From an uncultured Steroidobacteraceae bacterium (GTDB lineage: Bacteria > Pseudomonadota > Gammaproteobacteria > Steroidobacterales > Steroidobacteraceae), in assembly GCA_955652795.1 (NCBI GenBank), contig CATPBQ010000208.1:1-7465 (forward strand): 7,465 nt of DNA. Direction: 5' to 3'. The notes beneath the pieces are model-generated. The model worked only from the letters and a program-made list of their open reading frames with translations. It had not been told where the DNA came from and made no database searches. Position numbers and translations under genes: made by a program. This document shows positions 1 through 6,832 of the stretch, piece by piece. How positions within the stretch are numbered: position 1 is the stretch's first letter; every line of letters begins with the position of its first letter.

Positions 1-485
1 CGCGTTACCCGGCCGGCGGCGTCGATCACTCCGTGCCGGTGCAACCACGCACGCGCATCCTCGGCATCCCTTTCAAACCAGGCGCCGGTGTTGCCGAGCC
101 GGAAGCTGTAACCCCAGGCGTCCATGTCAGAAAGCAGCCGCGCTCGCCCGACGCCGGGCAACTCGTCCGCGAGCAGCACCTGCAGATAGCACACCGCCGA
201 CTCCTCGAGGTCGGTGCCGCCGGCATCCCGATCGAGGCCCGCGCGCCGCTCGGGAGTCATGCAGATGTAGTGGCTCGCCTCGTGCAGCACGGAGTGCACC
301 GGGGTGTCGAGCCGCGCGTAGAGCCGCTCGCCCTTCAGGCCCGCCTCGCTATGACCCCAGTAGGATCCCGGAATGCCTTCCCCGGGCGCGACCAGCGTCA
401 GCTGCATCCCGTGGCGCTCCAGGAGCAGCGCCAGGGCCACGCGATCGGTGGCGTTCAGCAGGAGCACGGCGGGCGCTGCGGTCAC
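1..485 (-). CDS. Uncharacterised HExxH (putative zinc metallopeptidase-like) protein, 3' end off window
   Basis: The reverse strand stays open for 161 codons from a GTG at 485 to the window edge, so the C-terminus is missing. The product has an HExxH motif, H68-E-A-S-H72, inside the block VHSVLHEASHYIC, with candidate third metal ligands E94 and E95 about 22 residues later in DLEESAVCYLQ. This layout is known from zinc metallopeptidases of the gluzincin type; metal binding and proteolysis are inferred. Other strongly patterned blocks are PGSYWG (39-44), DAGG (87-90), DMDAWGYSFRLG (120-131) and AWFERDAEDARAWL (135-148). There is no signal peptide or membrane segment, so it is probably cytosolic. 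From memory, similar conserved hypothetical proteins occur in beta- and gammaproteobacteria; no function is known to me. It begins 28 nt after the lptE stop without a good Shine-Dalgarno, and an in-frame GTG at 467 is an alternative start. It may also be a metal-binding protein without protease activity. Confidence 0.85.
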   Translation of the reverse strand, partial: MTAAPAVLLLNATDRVALALLLERHGMQLTLVAPGEGIPGSYWGHSEAGLKGERLYARLDTPVHSVLHEASHYICMTPERRAGLDRDAGGTDLEESAVCYLQVLLADELPGVGRARLLSDMDAWGYSFRLGNTGAWFERDAEDARAWLHRHGVIDAAGRVT

Positions 486-513
486 GGCGCGGGCGGGCGC
501 TTTGGCCCCGGCG

Positions 514-1011
514 TTACAGACTCGACAGCCGCCGCATGACCATGTCGGCGAGATCGTGTGCCATGTCCCCGCGCAGGATGTCGTCCTCGTGACCCTTGGC
601 GAGCAGCAGCCGCTCGTCGAAGCTGTAGGTGCGCGTGGCGGACACCTCCTGCTGCGCCAGCAGCTCCTTGTCCCCGACGGTGACCGAGAAGCTGACCGTG
701 TAGGTCACTTCATACTCGTTGGGCTGGTTGGTAGCCGACACCGACACCACGCGCCGCGTGAGGTTGTCCCTGAGGATGCTCACGACGGCGGATGCCTGGC
801 CTTTCTCGTGCGCCAGGTGCGCCCCGTTCGACAACAGCGCGCGACGCAGGCTCTGCACGAAATCGCTCTGCCGGTCCGGCACCTCCAGATAGAGGCTCTT
901 CAGCGGGTCCGGCAGGGGCGCGCGGCCCTGCAGATGAAAGCCGCACGCGCTGATCAGCAGCGCCGCGGCGGCCACGCCGCCCGTCACGCGCATGCCCCGC
1001 GGCGGCGCCAT
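514..1011 (-). CDS. lptE: LPS-assembly lipoprotein LptE
   Basis: LptE is the outer-membrane lipoprotein that plugs the LptD barrel and helps place lipopolysaccharide in the outer leaflet. The 165-residue product starts with a hydrophobic signal (about residues 9-22) ending in a lipobox I-S-A-C23, and the mature protein would begin CGFHLQG, which closely matches the CGFHLRG-type start typical of LptE. Cys23 is the only cysteine in the protein. The rest fits the small alpha/beta fold of the family: LKSLYLEV (first strand), an Asn/Tyr-rich YEVTYTVSFSV strand pair and a C-terminal helix ending MVMRRLSSL. It is shorter than E. coli LptE (193 aa) but comparable to short forms from other proteobacteria. 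The ATG shares one base with the leuS stop (TGATG), so translation is probably coupled; Met7 is a less likely start. Formerly called RlpB. Confidence 0.93.
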   Translation of the reverse strand: MAPPRGMRVTGGVAAAALLISACGFHLQGRAPLPDPLKSLYLEVPDRQSDFVQSLRRALLSNGAHLAHEKGQASAVVSILRDNLTRRVVSVSATNQPNEYEVTYTVSFSVTVGDKELLAQQEVSATRTYSFDERLLLAKGHEDDILRGDMAHDLADMVMRRLSSL

Positions 1012-1013
1012 CA
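1009..1013 (-). other. leuS/lptE stop-start overlap (TGATG)
   Basis: The leuS stop TGA and the lptE start ATG share their A. No convincing Shine-Dalgarno precedes lptE in the end of leuS, so lptE translation probably depends on ribosomes that have just finished leuS. Confidence 0.8.
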
Positions 1014-3629
1014 GACGACCACGTTGACAAGTTTGCCGGGCACCACGATCACGCGTCTCACCGGCTTGTCGGCCACGAACTTGCGCACCTGTGCGTCCGC
1101 CAGGGCCGCCGCACGCACCGCGGCCTCATCCGCGTTCACCGCGACGCTGATGCGCCCGCGCAGCTTGCCGTTCACCTGCACGACGATCTCGTAGCTTTCC
1201 TGGGCCAGCGCCGCCGCGTCCGCAGCCGGCCAGCGCTCATCGACCAGCGCGGTCGTGGAGCCCAGCGCCTGCCACAGCGCGTGACACACGTGCGGGGTGA
1301 TGGGCGCGAGCACCAGCACCGCGATCTGCAGCGCTTCCTGGCGCACGGCGCGTCCCTGCGCGCTCATGTCGGAGCAACGCCGGACAGCATTCAGCAGCTC
1401 CATGATGGCCGCGATCGCGGTGTTGAAGTTGCGGCGCCGGCCGATGTCGTCCGTGGCCTTGGCGAGTGCCTGGTGCGCGGCGCGCCGCAGCTCGCGTTGC
1501 GCGCCCGTCAGCGCGCTCGCATCCAGCGCCGGCGCGGCGCCCGGCGCGACATGCTCGTACACCGCATGCCACAGCCGGCGGATGAAACGCGAGGCGCCCT
1601 GAACTCCCTCGTCGGACCACTCCAGGGTCTGCTCCGGGGGCGAGGCGTACATCGTGAACAGCCGGGCGGTGTCGGCGCCGAATCGCTCGATCAGGCCTTC
1701 GGGGTCGACACCGTTGCCCTCGGACTTCGACATCTTCCCCAGGCCCTCGTGCGTAACCGGCACGGTGCCGAGGTCGGCTGTCACGACCTCGTGCACCTCG
1801 GCGCCCCCGGGCCCGCGGCGAGTGGCCACATCGGCCGGGTTGAAGTAGCGCTTGCGTCCGCCGACGGGCTGGTATGAATAGATGTGGTTCAGCACCATGC
1901 CCTGGGTGAGGAGCCTGGTGAACGGCTCGCCGAACCCGAGCATGCCGAAGTCGCGCATCACCTTGGTCCAGAAGCGCGCATACAACAGGTGCAGGATGGC
2001 GTGCTCGATGCCGCCGATGTACTGATCCACCGGCAGCCAGTAACCCACGCGCGCGTCCACCATGGTGGCCGCGCCCGGGCACGCGTAGCGCATGAAGTAC
2101 CAGGACGAGTCGACGAAGGTGTCCATGGTGTCGGTTTCGCGCCGGGCGGGCTGACCGCACTTGGGGCACGTGCACTCATAGAACGCCGCGAACCTGGCGA
2201 GCGGGTTGCAGCTGCCATCCGGCACCAGGTCCTCGGGCAGTACCACCGGCAACTGCTCATCCGGCACCGGCACCGCGCCGCAGGCGCCGCAGTGAATGAT
2301 CGGGATCGGGCAGCCCCAGTAGCGCTGCCGGGAAATGCCCCAGTCGCGCAAGCGATACTGCACGCGCTTCCTGCCGAGACCCTTGTTCTCCAACGCCGTG
2401 GCGATGGCGTCCACCGCCGCCTGGAACGTGAGGCCCGAGAAGTCCCCTGAGTTCACCGTCACGCCGTGCTGCGAGTACGCCGCTATCCACGGCGCACGCA
2501 CTTGCTCATAAGCACCGGTGGCGGAGCGCACCACCGTGACCACCGGCAGGCCGTTCTGGAGCGCAAACTCGAAATCGCGCTCATCGTGTGCCGGCACGCC
2601 CATGACGGCGCCCTCCCCGTATGCCATGAGCACGTAGTTGGCGACCCAGATCTCCAGCGGCGCGCCGGTCAAGGGGTGCAGCACGTGCAGCCCGGTCGGC
2701 TTGCCCCTCTTCTCCTGCATCGCGAGTTCGGCTTCTATCACGCTGCCACGGCGGCACTCGTCGATGAAAGCGGCGAGCACCGAGTCGTGCTGCGCGGCGG
2801 CCAGCGCCACCGGATGCTCGGCGGCGATCGCCATGAAGGTCGCGCCGAAGAGTGTATCCGCGCGCGTGGTGAACACCTTGAGCGCCCCGTCGCTTCCCAC
2901 GGCCTTGACCGTATCGGGGGCGTAGGGAAAGGCGATGTCGCACCCCTCGCTCCTGCCGATCCAGTTCGCCTGCATCACCCGCACGCGCTCGGGCCACTCG
3001 CCGAGCGTGTCGAGCCCCTCCAGCAGCTCATCCGCGTAGCGCGTGATGCCGAGGTAGTACATGGGGATCTCGCGCTTCTCCACCGGCGCCCCCGTGCGCC
3101 AGCCACGGCCCTCGATCACCTGCTCGTTGGCGAGCACGGTCTGATCGACGGGATCCCAGTTCACGAAACCGGTCTTGCGGTACGCGATGCCCTTCTCGAG
3201 CATGCGCAGGAACAACCACTGGTTCCAGCGGTAATAGTCCGGGTCGCAGGTGGCGAGCTCGCGGCGCCAGTCGAGCGCAAACCCGAGGGACTTCATCTGC
3301 CCGCGCATGTAGGCGATGTTCTGGCGGGTCCACCTGGCGGGTGGCACGCCGTTGCTGATCGCCGCGTTCTCGGCCGGCAGGCCGAACGCATCCCAACCCA
3401 TGGGCTGCAACACGTTGTATCCCTGCATGCGCAGGTAGCGGGCCAGAACGTCGCCGATGGTGTAGTTGCGCACGTGCCCCATGTGCAGGCGCCCGGACGG
3501 ATACGGCAACATCGACAGACAGTAGAACTTCGGCCGCGTCGCATCCTCGCGCACCTCGAAGGCGCGCTGCTCGTCCCAATACTGTTGCGCGGCGCGCTCG
3601 ACGGCCGCGGGATCGTAGCTCTCTTGCAT
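1011..3629 (-). CDS. leuS: Leucyl-tRNA synthetase
   Basis: This class I synthetase charges tRNA-Leu with leucine using ATP in the cytosol. The 872-residue product (E. coli 860) is complete. Visible landmarks are the HIGH signature as HMGH at 49-52 within PYPSGRLHMGHVRNYT, the motif WDAFGLPAENAA, the editing (CP1) domain with the threonine-rich TTRADT at 254-259 and its conserved aspartate D349 in GVPAHDERD, the tryptophan block DSSWYFMRY, KMSKS at 632-636, a helical anticodon-binding domain and the small C-terminal domain from about QVNGKLRGR to the end. A zinc-type cysteine set (C447, C450, C488, C491) is kept in the ZN-1 insertion. The ATG at 3629 gives the standard N-terminus and lies 5 nt after the protease stop with only a weak upstream ribosome site, which suggests coupling. 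A long in-frame extension upstream runs through the protease gene and is not coding. Confidence 0.98.
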   Translation of the reverse strand: MQESYDPAAVERAAQQYWDEQRAFEVREDATRPKFYCLSMLPYPSGRLHMGHVRNYTIGDVLARYLRMQGYNVLQPMGWDAFGLPAENAAISNGVPPARWTRQNIAYMRGQMKSLGFALDWRRELATCDPDYYRWNQWLFLRMLEKGIAYRKTGFVNWDPVDQTVLANEQVIEGRGWRTGAPVEKREIPMYYLGITRYADELLEGLDTLGEWPERVRVMQANWIGRSEGCDIAFPYAPDTVKAVGSDGALKVFTTRADTLFGATFMAIAAEHPVALAAAQHDSVLAAFIDECRRGSVIEAELAMQEKRGKPTGLHVLHPLTGAPLEIWVANYVLMAYGEGAVMGVPAHDERDFEFALQNGLPVVTVVRSATGAYEQVRAPWIAAYSQHGVTVNSGDFSGLTFQAAVDAIATALENKGLGRKRVQYRLRDWGISRQRYWGCPIPIIHCGACGAVPVPDEQLPVVLPEDLVPDGSCNPLARFAAFYECTCPKCGQPARRETDTMDTFVDSSWYFMRYACPGAATMVDARVGYWLPVDQYIGGIEHAILHLLYARFWTKVMRDFGMLGFGEPFTRLLTQGMVLNHIYSYQPVGGRKRYFNPADVATRRGPGGAEVHEVVTADLGTVPVTHEGLGKMSKSEGNGVDPEGLIERFGADTARLFTMYASPPEQTLEWSDEGVQGASRFIRRLWHAVYEHVAPGAAPALDASALTGAQRELRRAAHQALAKATDDIGRRRNFNTAIAAIMELLNAVRRCSDMSAQGRAVRQEALQIAVLVLAPITPHVCHALWQALGSTTALVDERWPAADAAALAQESYEIVVQVNGKLRGRISVAVNADEAAVRAAALADAQVRKFVADKPVRRVIVVPGKLVNVVV

Positions 3630-3634
3630 TGTTC

Positions 3635-5209
3635 TTACGGCAGGCGCAGCGGTACGAAAATCTGGGCGTCCTCGCGCTGGATCAGCAGCGCCACGCTCTT
3701 GCCGGCGGACTTGGCTGCATCCTGCAGCTCCCTCACCGAGTGCACGCGCTTGCCGTTGATGCCAAGAATGATGTCGCCCGGTTCCACTGCCGCAGCCTGC
3801 GCCGGGCCACTGACTTCCTCGACCACCAGACTCCCCTGCGTGTTCGCCTGCTCCTTCTCCTGCGGCGCGAGCGGTCGCACGGTCAATCCCAGCGCGCTCG
3901 CCTGATCGGCGCCATGGCCCGCCGGCTTGCCCTGGTGCGCGGTGAGCTGTGTCTGCTCCTTCAGTTCCGCGACCTTGACATTGATGGTCTGCTCCTTGCC
4001 GTTGCGCCACACCTGCAGGCTGGCATCCGAGCCCGGCCGCATCGCCGCGACGGACCCGGACAGCTCGCCATAGCGCTCGATCGGACGCCCGCCGACACCG
4101 AGGATGACATCTCCCGCGGCGATTCCCGCGTGCGCCGCCGGGCCGTCCTTCTCCACCGACGACACCAATGCGCCATGCGGGCGCTCGAGTCCGAAGGACT
4201 CGGCGAGTTGCGCGTTGACGTCCTGGATCGTCACGCCGATGCGGCCGCGGACCACGCGGCCGGTCTTGATGAGCTGCTCCCCGACGTTGCGCGCCACGTC
4301 GATGGGAATGGCGAACGAGACGCCCATGAAGCCGCCGGTGCGGCTGAAGATCTGCGAGTTGATGCCGATCACCTCGCCCGCCATGTTGAACAGCGGCCCA
4401 CCCGAGTTGCCGGGATTCACCGCCACGTCGGTCTGGATGAACGGCACGTAGTTCTCGCCCGGCACCGAGCGCGAAGTGGCGCTGATGATGCCGGCGGTGG
4501 CGCTGTTCTCGAAGCCGAAGGGCGAGCCGATGGCGAGCACCCACTGCCCCGGCTTGATGCGCGAGGGATCGCCGAGCTTCACGATCGGCAGGTTGGTGGC
4601 GCTGATCTTGATTACCGCCACGTCGGTGCGCTCGTCGGCGCCGATGACCTTGGCGGGGAACTCGCGCCGGTCGGTGAGGCGCACGGTCACCTCATCGGCA
4701 TTGCCCACCACGTGCGTGTTGGTGAGGATGTAGCCGTCGGAGTTGATGATGAATCCGGAGCCCGCACCTCTCGCCGGTGGCTGGTTGGCGCGCGGCCCCT
4801 GCTCGGGGCCGGGAACGCCGAAGCGGCGGAAGAAATCATAGAAGGGATCGTTGGGCGACAATCCCGGGACGCCCCCGGCCGAGGGCTGGGGCTTCTCCAC
4901 GACCTCCACGTTCACGACCGCAGGCCCGTAGCGGTCCACCAGCTGCGAGAAATCCGGCAGCGCCCGCAGCACCGGCTCCGATGCCGATGCGGGCGCGGAG
5001 CCGGAAGCCTGCGCGGTGAGGCCGGCGGGTGTGCTGGCGGGGCCATCGGCGGCCGCAGCGGCGGGCGCGGCCGCCGCCGCAAGCGGCGCGGCGCGCGTGG
5101 ACTGCGCGCTCAGGTCCCGGGAACAGGCCGCCAGGGCCACGGCGATGGCGCACAGCGCGATCATGCGCTTCAGGGGCGGTGTGAGACTCGACTCGAACTT
5201 GGGATTCAT
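3635..5209 (-). CDS. degQ: Do/HtrA-family serine protease (DegQ/MucD type) with predicted lipoprotein signal
   Basis: This 524-residue protein is a periplasmic protease/chaperone of the HtrA family that removes misfolded envelope proteins. The catalytic triad is H166 (TNTHVVG), D196 (ERTDVAVIK) and S269 (NPGNSGGPLF). PDZ1 spans about 323-415 and PDZ2 about 445-524, the usual Do-type order. The short loop after the first strand has no cysteine pair, unlike E. coli DegP, so DegQ or MucD is a closer label; the exact paralogue is not certain. The N-terminus has K14-R15, a hydrophobic stretch (16-28) and L-A-A-C29, a good lipobox with Ser at +2, then about 50 Ala/Pro/Ser-rich residues before the protease domain. 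C29 is the only cysteine beyond the signal region. I chose the ATG at 5209 because GGAAG lies 7 nt upstream and because K14-R15 supply the positive end of the signal; an upstream start at 5272 would overlap lnt. It follows lnt by 16 nt. Confidence 0.95.
   Translation of the reverse strand: MNPKFESSLTPPLKRMIALCAIAVALAACSRDLSAQSTRAAPLAAAAAPAAAAADGPASTPAGLTAQASGSAPASASEPVLRALPDFSQLVDRYGPAVVNVEVVEKPQPSAGGVPGLSPNDPFYDFFRRFGVPGPEQGPRANQPPARGAGSGFIINSDGYILTNTHVVGNADEVTVRLTDRREFPAKVIGADERTDVAVIKISATNLPIVKLGDPSRIKPGQWVLAIGSPFGFENSATAGIISATSRSVPGENYVPFIQTDVAVNPGNSGGPLFNMAGEVIGINSQIFSRTGGFMGVSFAIPIDVARNVGEQLIKTGRVVRGRIGVTIQDVNAQLAESFGLERPHGALVSSVEKDGPAAHAGIAAGDVILGVGGRPIERYGELSGSVAAMRPGSDASLQVWRNGKEQTINVKVAELKEQTQLTAHQGKPAGHGADQASALGLTVRPLAPQEKEQANTQGSLVVEEVSGPAQAAAVEPGDIILGINGKRVHSVRELQDAAKSAGKSVALLIQREDAQIFVPLRLP
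4970..5122 (-). repeat. Low-complexity Ala/Pro/Ser linker coding tract in the HtrA gene
   Basis: Residues 30-80 of the protease are dominated by Ala, Pro, Ser, Thr and Gly, with runs of five alanines at 44-48 and 50-54, encoded by imperfect GCN repeats (very G+C-rich between about 5040 and 5110). The tract separates the predicted lipidated cysteine from the folded protease domain, which starts near PDFSQLVDRYG at 85-95. It reads as a flexible tether. Such alanine-codon runs can vary in length between strains by slippage; that is inference. Confidence 0.7.
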
Positions 5210-5216
5210 GGGGACA

Positions 5217-5221
5217 CTTCC
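5217..5221 (-). promoter_or_regulatory. Ribosome binding site of the HtrA-family gene
   Basis: GGAAG on the reverse strand sits 7 nt before the ATG at 5209, in the 16-nt gap after the lnt stop. It is the clearest Shine-Dalgarno at any junction in the window and decides the start of the protease; lnt, leuS, lptE and the HExxH gene have weak or no such site. Confidence 0.7.
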
Positions 5222-5225
5222 AGCT

Positions 5226-6821
5226 TCAATCACGAACGGCCGGCCTGGTACGGGTGCGCCGGCCCCTATCATTCCGCACCCACAGCCCGTACGCCAGCGC
5301 CAGCGCGGCCAGGCTCACGATGAGCCAGTTTCCAACATGCGCGTAAGGCGGCAGGCCCCTGAGAGGCACGATTCTTGAGACCAGCACCAGCGCCCGGAAT
5401 TCCGGGGCGCGTGCGATCACTTCGCCATGCGGCCCGATCACCGCCGAAATGCCGTCATTGGCGGCGCGCACCAGGTAGCGGCCGTCCTCCAGCGCGCGCA
5501 TGCGCGCGATCTGGAAGTGCTGGTGCCGGGCGCTCGAGTGACCGAACCAGGCGTCGTTGGTGACGTTGACCAGGGCGTCGGCGCTGGGCAACACCTTGAG
5601 CATGGAGCTGCCGTAGGCGTCCTCGTAACACACCGTGGTGCCGAGCTGCAGGTGCGCCGCGGGCAAGGGCGGCTGCTCGGCCGCTCCGGGGGTGAAGTCC
5701 GAATACGGCAGGCTCATCAGGCGCAGCCACGAGCGCACGAAGCTCGGCACCGGAAAGAACTCGGCGAACGGCACGAGGTGATGTTTGTCGTACCAGCTCA
5801 CTTTCTCGTCCAGCGCGAGCACCGAGTTGAAGTAGTGCAGCGCGGCGTTGTCGGCTGCGCCGCCTTCCGCGCGCAGCACGCCCAGCACCAGCGCCGAGCC
5901 ATGCGTGTGCGCCTCGCTGTACAGGTGACTGATGTAGGGGACGAGCTCGTTGGCGAGGTCGGCGGGCGCGGACTCCGGCCACACGATGAGCTGCGTGCCG
6001 AGCGCCTTTTCGGTGAGACTCTGATAGAGGTTGAGCGTTGTGTCGTGGTTACTCTCGAGCCACTTCTCATCCTGCGGGATCGCCCCCTGTACCACGGCCA
6101 CCGACACCGGTGCCCCGGCGGGCTGGGTCCAGGAGTGCCCGTGCAGCGCAGCCCCAAGAGCCCACGGAACGATGAGCGGCACGCCGGCCAGGACCCGGAC
6201 GCGCCGGCTACCGCAGGCGAGGGCGACGAGCGCGCCGGCGCTCACGAGCAGCAGCGCACTGATGCCGTAGACCCCCGCCACGGGGGCGAAACCGGCGAGC
6301 CAGGTGTCGGTCTGGGAGTAACCGAGCGACAGCCACGAAAACCCCGACAGGAACCAACCGCGCCACCACTCGATGAGGAGCCAGCTCGCCGGGAGCGCGG
6401 CGAGCCAGCGCAGCGCACCGGTGCGCGGCAGCCAGCGCGCCACCGCGTAGCCGAGCGCCGCGTGATACAGGCCCATGATGACCACCAGCCCCAGCATGAG
6501 GATGAAGGCGAGCCACACGGGTGCAGGGCCGAAGATATGGATACTGATGTACAGCCAGTAAGTGCCGGCGGCGAAGGTCGCGGAGTTGAAGCAGAACCCC
6601 AGGCGCGCCGCCTCGCCAGGCGTGGCGTCCTGCCACAGCCACATGAGCACGGCCGGGCACAGCACCGCCAGCGGCCACAGGTTCAGCGGCGCAAACGCGG
6701 CCGCGAGCGCTGCCCCCGCGCCGAGCGCCAGCCCCGCCCGCAGCGCCGCGGACGCCGGCCGCGGCAGGCCGTAGCGGGCTTCCGCCGGCGCCGTGACGGC
6801 GGTATCGGGCGATTGGTTCAT
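5226..6821 (-). CDS. lnt: Apolipoprotein N-acyltransferase
   Basis: Lnt is an inner-membrane enzyme that transfers an acyl chain from phospholipid to the free amino group of the lipidated cysteine, the last step of lipoprotein maturation before Lol sorting. The 531-residue product (E. coli 512) has several hydrophobic N-terminal helices over about residues 27-220, a periplasmic nitrilase-like domain, and a final membrane helix at about 496-515 followed by an Arg-rich cytosolic tail. The catalytic triad is visible: E283 in VWPESAP, K346 in YDKHHLVPFAEFFP and C398 in TTVCYEDAYG, with VNVTNDAWFG and RAANDGISA as further family motifs. The ATG at 6821 follows the corC stop by 11 nt; its ribosome site is weak. 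A longer in-frame extension up to 7193 lies wholly within corC in another frame and is rejected. The corC-lnt pairing is the usual arrangement in proteobacteria. Confidence 0.97.
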   Translation of the reverse strand: MNQSPDTAVTAPAEARYGLPRPASAALRAGLALGAGAALAAAFAPLNLWPLAVLCPAVLMWLWQDATPGEAARLGFCFNSATFAAGTYWLYISIHIFGPAPVWLAFILMLGLVVIMGLYHAALGYAVARWLPRTGALRWLAALPASWLLIEWWRGWFLSGFSWLSLGYSQTDTWLAGFAPVAGVYGISALLLVSAGALVALACGSRRVRVLAGVPLIVPWALGAALHGHSWTQPAGAPVSVAVVQGAIPQDEKWLESNHDTTLNLYQSLTEKALGTQLIVWPESAPADLANELVPYISHLYSEAHTHGSALVLGVLRAEGGAADNAALHYFNSVLALDEKVSWYDKHHLVPFAEFFPVPSFVRSWLRLMSLPYSDFTPGAAEQPPLPAAHLQLGTTVCYEDAYGSSMLKVLPSADALVNVTNDAWFGHSSARHQHFQIARMRALEDGRYLVRAANDGISAVIGPHGEVIARAPEFRALVLVSRIVPLRGLPPYAHVGNWLIVSLAALALAYGLWVRNDRGRRTRTRPAVRD

Positions 6822-6832
6822 GGTGGCTGGGT

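Noticed and set aside
1..485. Left-edge gene as holA, the usual neighbour of lptE
   Set aside because: The translation has no resemblance to the DNA polymerase III delta subunit and carries an HExxH motif.
3630..4544. In-frame upstream extension of leuS
   Set aside because: It lies inside the protease gene in another frame, has no LeuRS similarity, and the ATG at 3629 gives the normal N-terminus.
5210..5272. Earlier start for the protease gene
   Set aside because: It would overlap the end of lnt and bury the signal peptide; the ATG at 5209 has GGAAG at a good distance.
3629..5323. Long plus-strand open frame (564 codons) opposite the protease gene
   Set aside because: It is antisense to an unmistakable HtrA gene, rich in Arg, His, Ala and Gly with no domain, as expected for G+C-rich shadow frames.
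6272..6286. Perfect 6-bp G+C hairpin with a 3-nt loop (CCCCCG/CGGGGG)
   Set aside because: It lies inside lnt coding sequence with no T-run after it on either strand, so it is not a credible terminator.
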